A stretch of DNA of 36,606 bases. Origin: Spirochaetota bacterium (GTDB lineage: Bacteria > Spirochaetota > Spirochaetia > Treponematales > UBA12059). The notes beneath the pieces are model-generated. The model was given only the letters and a program-made list of their open reading frames with translations, had not been told where the DNA came from and searched no databases. Shown piece after piece: positions 16,472-24,029 of this stretch. Numbering within the stretch: the first letter of the stretch is position 1; the number at the start of each line of letters is the position of its first letter. The stretch covers positions 73,274-109,879 of the forward strand of contig JADFDI010000010.1 of assembly GCA_018262985.1 (NCBI GenBank). The letters run 5' to 3'. The translations under genes were made by a program, and so were the position numbers.

Positions 16472-17544
16472 TCGGGCGCGTATTCCAGCGCGAGGCCGAA
16501 CAGGGGAACGCCTCCCGTCGTCGCGACGCCGTCCAGCCTCATGCCGAAGCCTCCCGCTGCCGCGGCGCCGAGGCCGGGCCAGACGAGGGTGAGTTCCGCG
16601 CGCCCGTTCTGGCCGAGCTCGAACGGCGCGGGCAAGAGGGACAGAGCCGAACCGAGGCGGCCTGCCGTTTCGCGGAGGACGCCCGCGGGCGCCGCCGACG
16701 CCCCTCCCGCGACGACGGCGACGCGGGACCAGTCGAGAGAAAGCCGCTCGGGCGTCTTCGAGACCACGCGGACGCGCGCGAAGAGATCCTCCCCGAGCCG
16801 GTACGGCGAAACCTTCACCAGCCAGCGGTCCAGCCAAAATTCGTCGCCCGACACGAGGACGAAGCGATCCGCGGGCGCCGCGTCCGCAAGGTCCGAAGCG
16901 TCCGCCCCGTCGCCGTGCGCCGCGGGAAAGAGACCCTCGCTTTCCATATAAACCGTCTGGCGAGAAGCGAAGGTCGCTGCGTTGCCCGAGTACTCGTAGG
17001 ACGCGAGGGAGTAAAGCCGGTCGGCGGCTTCCCGGATCGCCGCGCGCGCGACTTCGTCGGGCTTGAACTCGAAAGCGCCTTCGAAAAGCCGCTTCCCCGC
17101 CGCGTCGCGCAGGAAGCCCGAGTCCAGCCGGTAAGCGGCCGAAGGCGCGCCGGCCAGGGCGTAGCGGGCGTGGAGCGCGGGATCGGTGACGGGCAGGAAG
17201 CGGAGCGTGAAAGCTTCGCCCGAACCGGGCGCGGAACCGGGCTCGGCCCCGCCCGGCGAGGCGAGCGCGGCTTCCGTCCCTTCCGCCGTAGCGAGCGCGG
17301 CGAGGGCTCCATCGACCGCGATCGAGCTCTGTCCCCGATCCAGCGCGAGCCTGACGAGGACCTCGCCCGTCGCGGGATCCACGGCGAGCGAGGCGGCCGC
17401 GCGGACGCGCCCCGCGACGAGACGCGACGGGACGGCCTCGTAGGCGACGTAGCCATCGGGCCACGGAGCCGCCCCGTCCGCGGCGTCGGGGCGCGCAGGA
17501 GCGCAGGCGGCGAGGACCGCGAGGGCCGCCGCCGCCAGGATCAA
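16462..17544 (-). CDS. Predicted lipoprotein, unknown function
   Basis: 360-aa protein with a short lipoprotein signal (ILAAAALAVLAAC, lipobox LAAC near residue 14), so probably membrane-anchored outside the cytoplasm. I recognise no family. The chosen start is TTG at 17544, 5 nt after the amylase stop; it is the only start giving a proper signal peptide. It is probably co-transcribed with the amylase, which hints at a role in polysaccharide use or at the cell surface. Two repeat copies fall inside: GAGCTCTGTCCC at 17324 (coding RGQSS) and a variant at 16638 (coding ALSLL). An in-frame TTG start without a strong Shine-Dalgarno leaves the exact start uncertain. Confidence 0.68.
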   Translation of the reverse strand: MILAAAALAVLAACAPARPDAADGAAPWPDGYVAYEAVPSRLVAGRVRAAASLAVDPATGEVLVRLALDRGQSSIAVDGALAALATAEGTEAALASPGGAEPGSAPGSGEAFTLRFLPVTDPALHARYALAGAPSAAYRLDSGFLRDAAGKRLFEGAFEFKPDEVARAAIREAADRLYSLASYEYSGNAATFASRQTVYMESEGLFPAAHGDGADASDLADAAPADRFVLVSGDEFWLDRWLVKVSPYRLGEDLFARVRVVSKTPERLSLDWSRVAVVAGGASAAPAGVLRETAGRLGSALSLLPAPFELGQNGRAELTLVWPGLGAAAAGGFGMRLDGVATTGGVPLFGLALEYAPEPR

Positions 17545-17549
17545 CGTTC

Positions 17550-19025
17550 TCAGAGCCCGTCCACCGAGTACACGGCGTAGCCGCGCGGCGGCGCCCAGAC
17601 TTCCACGGTGCCCGAGCTGTTGCAGTACTTGGTCGCGGGCTGGTAGTTCTGGCCCGACACGGGCGAGTACCAGGCGTAGACCTTGAGGTTCTTGTTCTTG
17701 AGGTAGCCGTTGGCCGTGGTCACCGTCGCGCCCTTCCAGGCCGTCGGATGGTCGTTGATGACGACGATGTAGCCCGGCGACGCGGTCGAGTAGCCGTAGC
17801 TGCCGTAGATCAGGAGGTCGCCGTCGTTGGTCTTCAGGTTCTGGATGCTCGGGGCGGCCATGGCGAGCTTGCCGCGCACCCAGACGAGCTGCTTGATGCC
17901 GTTGCCCCACTGGCCGCCGAGGGTCGCGAGCCCGTAGTCGAAGTAGTCCTTCCACCAGATCGACGGATAGCCCTGGTAGGTCAGGATGAAGGCGTAGGCC
18001 ATCATCTTGTCGCGGTAGATCTCGTCGGTGTCGTGGTTGCCCACGAAGGTGACCGCGCGCGTGGGGTTCTTCGCGGCGAAGCTCTTGGCGTAGTCCACCA
18101 GGTTCGGCAGGTAGCCGCCGCCCGTGGAATTGTTGCAGACGTCCTTCATCGCGTAGTAGAGCGCGAAGTCGAAGGCGGACGAGTTCGCGCTCGCGGTCCA
18201 CCAGTCGAGGGTCGAGGTATTGGAGTCCCAGTACTCGCCGACCGAGAACACGCCGCCCGTCGCGGCCTTCATGTCCTTGACCACCCAGGGCTCGATGCCC
18301 TTGACGTAGTCGAAGCGCCACTGGACGAAGCCGGCGTTGGTCGTGCTCTTGAGCCAGTTCATCCAGGTCTTGGTGTCCGTGTAGGCCGAGCCCGCGGAGT
18401 AGCAGACGTCGGGGAAGCCGCCGAAGACGCCCGAGTCGGCCGCGTGGTAGTTGTTCGGGTGGAAGGAGTCCCAATGCCAGAGGCTCTTGCCCGAGAGGGC
18501 CGCCGAGAAGTTCGTCCAGGTGTTCGAGCCGGTCCGGGGATTGTATTCGGAGAGGCCGCCGGAGCGGTGGTTGAGCACGATGTCGGCCATCGAAGCGATG
18601 CCGTAGCTCTTGAAGGTCGCGATGGCGCTCTTGAGCTCCGCCTGGGAGCCGAAACGGGTCTCGGTGGAGCCCTTCTGGTTGTACTGTCCGAGGTCGTAGT
18701 AGTCGAAGGGATCGTAGCCCATCGAATAGGCGCCGTTGTCGGTCTTCGAGGCCGGGGGGAACCAGATGGCGTCGATGCCGAAGCCGCCCGCCATGTTGGC
18801 GAGCCCCGCGGCCTTCGACTTCATGGTGTTGTACCAGGTGCCGCCCGCGGGAACGTCCCAGTAGAAGCCCTGCATCATGACGCCGGACTTGCCGGTCGCC
18901 GAGCGGGCGGGCGCCTCGCCGTCGAGCGCGGCTTGCGGCGCGAACGGTCCCTGGCAGGACGCCAGGACCAGCAGCGCGAGCGCGACAGCCAACCCCGCGC
19001 GCAGCCTTGAGTGCCTTCCTTTCAT
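17550..19025 (-). CDS. Secreted GH13 alpha-amylase lipoprotein
   Basis: 491-aa glycoside hydrolase family 13 endo-amylase cleaving alpha-1,4-glucan outside the cytoplasm. The signal ends in the lipobox LASC (Cys24), so it is a lipoprotein. The four GH13 regions are visible: DIVLNHRS (I), QWRFDYVKGIEPW with nucleophile Asp239 (II), VGEYWD with acid/base Glu264 (III) and FVGNHDTDEI with Asp332 (IV). The C-terminal ~90 residues form the usual beta domain. Compact length and GYDPFDYYDLGQYNQKG resemble bacterial/plant-type alpha-amylases. ATG 19025 has an excellent Shine-Dalgarno, AAAGGAGG, 7 nt upstream. A palindromic operator-like site is ~115 bp upstream. Confidence 0.93.
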   Translation of the reverse strand: MKGRHSRLRAGLAVALALLVLASCQGPFAPQAALDGEAPARSATGKSGVMMQGFYWDVPAGGTWYNTMKSKAAGLANMAGGFGIDAIWFPPASKTDNGAYSMGYDPFDYYDLGQYNQKGSTETRFGSQAELKSAIATFKSYGIASMADIVLNHRSGGLSEYNPRTGSNTWTNFSAALSGKSLWHWDSFHPNNYHAADSGVFGGFPDVCYSAGSAYTDTKTWMNWLKSTTNAGFVQWRFDYVKGIEPWVVKDMKAATGGVFSVGEYWDSNTSTLDWWTASANSSAFDFALYYAMKDVCNNSTGGGYLPNLVDYAKSFAAKNPTRAVTFVGNHDTDEIYRDKMMAYAFILTYQGYPSIWWKDYFDYGLATLGGQWGNGIKQLVWVRGKLAMAAPSIQNLKTNDGDLLIYGSYGYSTASPGYIVVINDHPTAWKGATVTTANGYLKNKNLKVYAWYSPVSGQNYQPATKYCNSSGTVEVWAPPRGYAVYSVDGL

Positions 19026-19139
19026 GTCATCGCCTCCTTTTATCGCCCGGGGGATTCCGGCCCCCGTCGCCCCGGCCGCGCGGGGATCCTCCGAACCTCG
19101 GGCGCGTCGAATTGCGACCGCAACGTTGAACGACCCCGA

Positions 19140-19164
19140 TTAACCGGTTTGCTAAACCGTTTTA
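19140..19164. promoter_or_regulatory. Operator-like palindrome upstream of the amylase
   Basis: TTAACCGGTTTGC followed by TAAACCGTTTTA contains CGGTTT-GCT-AAACCG (6-bp arms, 3-nt spacer). AACCGGTT/AAACCGTTTT half-sites resemble LacI-family (MalR/CcpA-like) operators that control maltose and starch genes. It lies in the 208-bp gap between the amylase start and the response regulator stop. The regulator is not in the window; assignment is inference. Confidence 0.4.
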
Positions 19165-19233
19165 CCCCGGAGTCCGGGAGGACGCAAGCTGTTTTCGCAA
19201 CTGGATGGAAAAATCGCGTTTCGAAAGCGACCG

Positions 19234-19614
19234 TCAGCCGAGCAGGGCACGAACCAGGACGGTCGTGTCGCAGGGCTTCTCGAGGCTGGCGGCCAGAGCG
19301 AGCTCGCGGTGGAGCGCTTCGGCGAGGTCCCGGTCGGCGTAGCCGGTCAGGAGGACCAGGGGAAGGTCCGGTTTCCGCGCGCGCGCTTCCCGGAGGAACT
19401 GGTCGCCGCTCATGAGCGGCATGCGCCAATCGCTCACGATGCCCGCGAGCGGTGGACCGTCCGCGTCGAGCTCGTCCATGAGCGCGAGCGCGGCGGCGCC
19501 CGAGGGGGCGGTCTCCACGCGGTAGCCGGGACCGAGCGCCGTCGCGAGCGAAAGCCTCAAGGCCAGGAGGATGATGGGTTCGTCGTCGACGACCAGGATC
19601 GATCGATCAGCCAA
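19234..19614 (-). CDS. Single-domain response regulator (receiver only)
   Basis: 126-aa CheY-like receiver: acidic pair D10-D11, phospho-acceptor Asp62 (IVSDWRMP), Thr in LLTGYAD and Lys in LEKPCD. No output domain. TTG at 19614 is the likely start, 8 bp inside the end of the histidine kinase gene; the longer ATG form would overlap the kinase by about 90 bp with no receiver sequence. It is encoded with the kinase and probably receives its phosphate, acting by protein contact or as a phosphate sink. Confidence 0.87.
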   Translation of the reverse strand: MADRSILVVDDEPIILLALRLSLATALGPGYRVETAPSGAAALALMDELDADGPPLAGIVSDWRMPLMSGDQFLREARARKPDLPLVLLTGYADRDLAEALHRELALAASLEKPCDTTVLVRALLG

Positions 19615-21469
19615 GGCAGCCGCCCCCGCCAGTCCCCGCGGGCAGGCGCACGGTGAAGGTCGACCCGCCCGGGTCGCCTGCGTACGCGATGTCGCCACCG
19701 TGGTCCCGGACTATCTCCCGGCTTACCGAGAGTCCGAGCCCGGTGCCCTTGCCGGGCGGCTTGGTCGTGAAGAAAGGCTCGTACATGCGCCGCGCGACCG
19801 CCTCCGGGACGCCCGGCCCCGTATCGGAAAAGCTCGCGACGATCCAGTCGCCTTCCGCCCGGATCCGCACGGTCAGGCGCCCAGAGGATCCCATCGCGTC
19901 GAGGGCGTTCATCGCGAGGTTCATCCACACGCGGCCGAGGCGCTCCGGCCGGCACGGGAAGTCCGGGACCTCCTCGTAATCCCTGACCACTTCGATGGAG
20001 TCCCGGGTGCGCGGCGTCAGCAAGGAGAGCACCGCGTCGATCTGCGCGGCCACCGAGCCGGGCACGTTGCCTCCCTTGCTGTCGCGGTGGGCGTAGATCC
20101 TGAGCGCGCTTATCACCGCGCCCATGCGGGAGACCGCCCCGCGGGAGGCGTCGAGCGCAATGGAGGCGCGCGCCCGCTCGAGGGCGAACTCGCGCGCGGC
20201 CGGGCTCGCGGCGGCCGCGCGCGCGATGAAGCCCGGATCCGGCTCGACCAGGCCGAGCGCGAGGCAGAAGTCCGCGAGCTCGTCCCTACCGCCATATCCG
20301 GCGCGCTCGAGGGCCGCCAGGGCGGTACGGCGCGCGGTCCGCGAATCGGCGAGTTCCGCGTCCGGCGCGCGCTCGGGCGGAACCAGGGCCTCGGAGCCGG
20401 CCGGTCCGGCGGCGCCGTCGCGTAGCAGGGTTTCCATGGCGTCGATGCCGGAGAGCGCCGCCTGAAGGGGCGAGTTGAGCTCGTGCGCGAGCCCGGCCAC
20501 CAGGTCGCCGAGGGCCGCCATGCGGTCGGCCTCGACCAGCATGGCGCTCCGTTCGAGCACCTTCGCCTCGAGGTCGCGGTTGGCCAGCCTGAGCTTGCGC
20601 GTCAGCGCCCGGATGACCAGGACCGAGACGAGGGTCGCCAAGGCCAGGGCGGCGAAGCCCCCGGCCAGCCAGGCCGGCACCACCACCGTCTCCGTCCGTT
20701 CGTGGCCGAGCCACTCTGATTGCAACTCGTAGTACCAGGACCCGGAATCCCCCACGAGCTCGGCGTAGCGCCGGTTGATGGCCTCGAATTCCGCGGTGAA
20801 GGGACTCTTGCGCGAAAGCACGGGATACGAGCGGAAGGGCGCGAAGACTATGGTCGTCCCCTTCACCCGCTTCTGCACGGCCACGAACCAGTTGGACTGC
20901 ACCCCGGCGAAAACCTCGCCGCCGGCCACCGCCTCGACGAGCGCGTCGAAATCCCGGAACTCGACGAGCTCGCAGGGAATGGCCAGCGATTCCGCGTAGA
21001 TTCCGAAGCTCGCCCCGTTGCGGTCCCCCGCCACCACGCCGATCCGCCTGTGCTGGAGCTCGAGGACGGATCGGAGCTCCGTGTCGTTGGCGACGAAGAG
21101 CTGGCTCCAGCCGGCCGACGCGGTCTCGTCGGAGAAATGGAAGAACTCCTCTCGCTCGGGCGTCCGCACCAGCGTGGTGAAGAAGTCGACCTCGCCCGCG
21201 ACCATGAGGGGGTAGAGCGCGGCGAAGTCGCCGACGCGGAAGTCGTACTCGATGCCGAGCTCGTCCATGATGCGCGAATAGAGCTCGACGAAGAAACCGG
21301 TCGGCTTCCCGGCGGCGTCCACGTAGGTGGTCGGCGGCGCGTTCGGCACCAGGCCGTACACGAGGGGACGGGCGGCGGCCGGCGCCGTCTGCCACAGCGC
21401 CAGCGCGAGCGCGAGAGCCGCGAGCCTTTCCTTCCTCACCCGAGGTCCCGGCCGCGGTGGTGTTCGCAT
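19607..21469 (-). CDS. Sensor histidine kinase with periplasmic solute-binding (SBP_bac_3) domain
   Basis: 620 aa. Signal/anchor at ~10-35, then a family 3 solute-binding domain (~35-250: PLVYGLVPNAPPTTYVDAAGKPTGFFVELYSRI), a transmembrane helix (~258-283), a dimerisation domain with H-box AHELNSPLQ (His329), and an HATPase with NLAMNALDAM (N), DTGPGVP (G1) and GTGLGLS (G2). About 115 residues of long helices separate the H-box from the RIYAHRDSKGG region, longer than a usual DHp hairpin. It presumably senses an amino acid-like ligand outside and phosphorylates the adjacent receiver. ATG 21469 gives the signal peptide and sits 6 nt behind a TATGCT box; upstream in-frame starts are not favoured. 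Confidence 0.92.
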   Translation of the reverse strand: MRTPPRPGPRVRKERLAALALALALWQTAPAAARPLVYGLVPNAPPTTYVDAAGKPTGFFVELYSRIMDELGIEYDFRVGDFAALYPLMVAGEVDFFTTLVRTPEREEFFHFSDETASAGWSQLFVANDTELRSVLELQHRRIGVVAGDRNGASFGIYAESLAIPCELVEFRDFDALVEAVAGGEVFAGVQSNWFVAVQKRVKGTTIVFAPFRSYPVLSRKSPFTAEFEAINRRYAELVGDSGSWYYELQSEWLGHERTETVVVPAWLAGGFAALALATLVSVLVIRALTRKLRLANRDLEAKVLERSAMLVEADRMAALGDLVAGLAHELNSPLQAALSGIDAMETLLRDGAAGPAGSEALVPPERAPDAELADSRTARRTALAALERAGYGGRDELADFCLALGLVEPDPGFIARAAAASPAAREFALERARASIALDASRGAVSRMGAVISALRIYAHRDSKGGNVPGSVAAQIDAVLSLLTPRTRDSIEVVRDYEEVPDFPCRPERLGRVWMNLAMNALDAMGSSGRLTVRIRAEGDWIVASFSDTGPGVPEAVARRMYEPFFTTKPPGKGTGLGLSVSREIVRDHGGDIAYAGDPGGSTFTVRLPAGTGGGGCLG

Positions 21470-21475
21470 CCTCAC

Positions 21476-21504
21476 AGCATAGCGGAGGGCGCCGGACATC
21501 TCAA
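21476..21504 (-). promoter_or_regulatory. Histidine kinase promoter, leaderless-type
   Basis: Minus strand: TTGAGA (21504-21499), exactly 17 nt, TATGCT (21481-21476), then 6 nt to the ATG at 21469. A strong match that also argues for the 21469 start. Confidence 0.62.
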
Positions 21505-21552
21505 CGAACCTAGCGCGGAGCGCGCAGGCGGGCCGAACCGGATCCCGCGCGC

Positions 21553-21581
21553 TTGACCCCGAGGTCCTCCCCATGCTTACC
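21553..21581 (+). promoter_or_regulatory. Possible promoter for the Hsp70-like gene
   Basis: TTGACC (21553-21558), 17 nt, CTTACC (21576-21581). Good -35, poor -10. The leader to the TTG start at 21747 would be about 160 nt and contains a CCGCGG/CCGCGG hairpin (~21595-21619). Low confidence. Confidence 0.3.
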
Positions 21582-21746
21582 TCACGCACTCGAGCCGCGG
21601 GGGATGCCTCCTCCGCGGCCTTTCGTCATTGCCCCGGAATCCCCGGAGCCGGGCTTTCCGGCGGCGGGCGGGGGGCGATCGAACCGGATCCCGGGCGCGG
21701 ACCGCGGAACGCGGTACGGCCCGAGGGAACCAGGGAGGAAGACGGT

Positions 21747-23003
21747 TTGTACGGCATCGACTTCGGCACCTCGAACACGGTGGTCACCGCGCGGGAAGGC
21801 GCCGGGACCCGCATGCTCGCCCTCGACGAGGGCGGCGTGCTTCCTTCGCTCCTCTACTTCGAGCGGGATCGTCGCTCCTCGGTCGGCCGCGCGGCGGCCG
21901 CGGACTACGCCGCCGCCCTCGAGCGCTGGAAGGGCGAGAAGGACCTCTACGAACGCTTCCGCTTCTTCCAGGCCCTGAAGCTCGCGCTCAAGGATCCTTT
22001 CTACGAAGGCACGACGGTCTTCGGCGAACGGCTCAAGCCCGAGGCGCTCGCGGGCATCTTCCTCCGGGAGCTTAAGCGCCGCGCCGACGAGGCTTCCGGG
22101 ACCGAGGCCGACGAGGTCGTGCTCGGGCGGCCGGTGAGGCTCGCGGACGAGGAGGCGGAGGACGCGCGGCTCGAGGGGCGTTTCCGCGCCGCGGCGGAGC
22201 TCGCCGGCTTCGCGAAGGTGTCCTTCGTGCCGGAACCGGTCGGGGCGGCGACGAGCCTGCTCGGCCGGCACCGCGGGGTCGTCCTCGTGTTCGACTTCGG
22301 CGGCGGCACCCTCGACGTCACCGTGGCGCGCATGGGAGCCGACTCGATCGAGCCGCTCGCCAACGCCGGCATGGACCTGGGCGGCTACCTGCTCGACGAG
22401 GACCTCTCCCGCGCGCGCGTCATCCGCCATTTCGGCTCGGAAGGGAAGATCCGCACCATGAAGGGCTCCTGGCTCGACATGCCTTCGTGGTTCACGAACC
22501 AGGCGGCCAGCTTCCACGCCCTGCCGCTCGCCGACCTGGCCAGGACGCGCGCGTCCGTCCGCGAGGTGCTGTCCGAGGCGCGCCCGATCGACAAGCCGAA
22601 GCTGCGCGGGCTCCTCGACTTCATCGACCGCAACCTGGGCTTCCGCCTCTTCGAGCGGATCGACGAAGCCAAGATACGCCTCTCCTCGGAAGACGAGGCC
22701 GAGATCGCGTTCGAAGCGCCGCCGCACGTTTCCTTCCGCGAGCCGGTCGCGCTCGCGGAATTCGAGGCGCTGGCCGCCCCCCGCGTCGAAGCGGCCAAGG
22801 CCCTGGTCCTGTCCGCGCTCGAGAAAGCCGGCATCGAGGCCGGGCAGGTCGGCAAGGTGGTGCGGGTAGGAGGCTCGTGCCGGATTCCCGCCTTCATCCG
22901 CATGCTCGATTCGCTCTTCCCCGGCCGCGTGGAGGAAGGCGAGGTGTTCACCTCGATCGCGGCGGGGCTGCTCGAGGCCAGAGAGCGGGGCTTGTCCTCA
23001 TAG
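21747..23003 (+). CDS. Hsp70/DnaK-like ATPase lacking the peptide-binding domain (YegD-like)
   Basis: 418 aa with the actin/Hsp70 nucleotide-binding fold: phosphate 1 YGIDFGTSNTVV, phosphate 2 VVLVFDFGGGTLDVTV, adenosine VVRVGGSCRIPAFIRML. The sequence ends there, so there is no DnaK substrate-binding domain, as in the YegD-like group. Clients and role are unknown. The start is TTG at 21747, with Shine-Dalgarno AGGGAGGA 6-7 nt upstream and the conserved N-terminus beginning at the next codon. It is divergent from the sensor kinase. Upstream in-frame ATG (21573) would add 58 unconserved residues. Confidence 0.88.
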   Translation: MYGIDFGTSNTVVTAREGAGTRMLALDEGGVLPSLLYFERDRRSSVGRAAAADYAAALERWKGEKDLYERFRFFQALKLALKDPFYEGTTVFGERLKPEALAGIFLRELKRRADEASGTEADEVVLGRPVRLADEEAEDARLEGRFRAAAELAGFAKVSFVPEPVGAATSLLGRHRGVVLVFDFGGGTLDVTVARMGADSIEPLANAGMDLGGYLLDEDLSRARVIRHFGSEGKIRTMKGSWLDMPSWFTNQAASFHALPLADLARTRASVREVLSEARPIDKPKLRGLLDFIDRNLGFRLFERIDEAKIRLSSEDEAEIAFEAPPHVSFREPVALAEFEALAAPRVEAAKALVLSALEKAGIEAGQVGKVVRVGGSCRIPAFIRMLDSLFPGRVEEGEVFTSIAAGLLEARERGLSS

Positions 23004-23019
23004 GGGTCGGTCCGGACGA

Positions 23020-23060
23020 GGAAACCGCGGAGGCGCGGAGGAAGGAACGGGTTCCGGGAA
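23020..23060 (+). repeat. ACCGCGGAGGCGCGGAGGAA-type repeat
   Basis: GGAAACCGCGGAGGCGCGGAGGAAGGAACGG in the 72-bp gap between the convergent Hsp70-like gene and the last gene of the rpsP operon; another 9-nt-period repeat of the family seen at 5888 and 6088. Confidence 0.5.
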
Positions 23061-23075
23061 CGGAGGAAGGAAGGA

Positions 23076-23483
23076 TCAGAGCATCTGCACGCGCTGGGAG
23101 AGGGCCTTGCGCCATTCGCGCTTGTCCTTCTCCTTCTCGTTCTCCCAGGAGATGCGGCGCTTGACGGTGAAGGCGTTCTCGTTCCGGTCGCGGAACTGGA
23201 CCACGGCGAAGTTGCCTGCGCCGATATAGACGACCTTCTCTCCGCTCTCCAGCTCCTCGGCGGCGGCGACGCGCGCGAGCACGCAGTCGAAGTGGGCGGG
23301 AAGGTTGGTCTCCTTCTCCGCGAGCGCGCTCGAAAGGTCATAGATGGGTTCGCCGCAGAGGGGGCAGACGGCGGCGGGAACCTGCGGACGGGCCTCGGCC
23401 TTGCGCGCCTCGCCGGTATTCTTGCCCCGGTACCAGCGTCCGCGGCCGCGGCGGCGGGAGCTATCTCGATTTCCGTCCGACAT
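23076..23483 (-). CDS. Conserved-looking protein with CPLCGEPIYDL motif
   Basis: 135 aa. After a basic Arg/Lys/Gly-rich N-terminus (~1-25) comes CPLCGEPIYDLSSAL...LPAHFDC, a C-x2-C...H-x3-C arrangement likely to bind zinc, then a compact beta-rich part (VVYIGAGNFAVVQF) and a charged C-terminal helix. I recognise no named family. It is the last gene of the rpsP operon and overlaps the 56-aa gene upstream by 23 bp. The basic tail and zinc motif would fit nucleic acid binding, but that is inference. Confidence 0.72.
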   Translation of the reverse strand: MSDGNRDSSRRRGRGRWYRGKNTGEARKAEARPQVPAAVCPLCGEPIYDLSSALAEKETNLPAHFDCVLARVAAAEELESGEKVVYIGAGNFAVVQFRDRNENAFTVKRRISWENEKEKDKREWRKALSQRVQML

Positions 23484-23631
23484 GGGGGACTCCGTTCACG
23501 GTGGCGAGCTCGGCGCTCAGGACCTGGGCGATGCGCAGGATGGCGCCGGCGATGTACGCCTCATCCTGCACCTTTTCGCGCAGTTCATCAAGCCGTCCCT
23601 GGCGGGCGGCGGGATCCTTGCGGGGGCTCAC
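23461..23631 (-). CDS. 56-aa helical protein, unknown function
   Basis: A small gene starting with GTG at 23631 (GTGA overlap with the yraN stop) and reading MSPRKDPAARQGRLDELRE... to ...VPHVGRKSR. The central part (KVQDEAYIAGAILRIAQVLSAEL) looks like one amphipathic helix. Its 3' end overlaps the next gene by 23 bp. Junctions on both sides match the coupling of the rest of the operon, which is the main support. No family recognised. Confidence 0.6.
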   Translation of the reverse strand: MSPRKDPAARQGRLDELREKVQDEAYIAGAILRIAQVLSAELATVNGVPHVGRKSR

Positions 23632-24029
23632 GGGCGCTCCGGGAAGGCGCGCTCGAGCCAGCGTTCGAGGCGGCCGGCGCGTATCAGGATGACGTCGTAT
23701 CGAAGGCTCATACGCTTATATTCTCGATTCGCGGCGAGGAAGAATTGAGACGTTTCTACGACGCGGCGGCGCTTCCTCGCGTCCACGAGGCGTTCCGCCG
23801 ATTCCGGCCCGTAGGCGTCGACCGACTTGACCTCGACGAAGGCCAGTTCCTCGCCCTTGCGGGCGACGATGTCGAGCTCGCCGGGGACCGCGCGCCAGTT
23901 GCGCGCCACGACGAGCCAGCCCTCGGCCTCCATGGCACGGACCGCCACCTCTTCCGCGGCCTTCCCCGCGTCGTGCGTCGACGGCTTCCGCGGACCGGGC
24001 GGCGGCGGCGGTCCTCCGCTTCCGCTCAC
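23628..24029 (-). CDS. yraN: YraN family protein (UPF0102), endonuclease-like
   Basis: 133 aa with the YraN restriction-endonuclease-like core: KAAEEVAVRAMEAEGWLVVARNWR, then GELDIVARKGEELAFVEVKSV, the D-x(n)-E-V-K active-site pattern, and KRRRVVETSQFFLA. The family's cellular role is not firmly established; a DNA-processing nuclease is assumed. GTG at 24029 overlaps the HD-GYP stop (GTGA). yraN next to rplS/trmD genes is a recurrent bacterial arrangement. Confidence 0.88.
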   Translation of the reverse strand: MSGSGGPPPPPGPRKPSTHDAGKAAEEVAVRAMEAEGWLVVARNWRAVPGELDIVARKGEELAFVEVKSVDAYGPESAERLVDARKRRRVVETSQFFLAANREYKRMSLRYDVILIRAGRLERWLERAFPERP

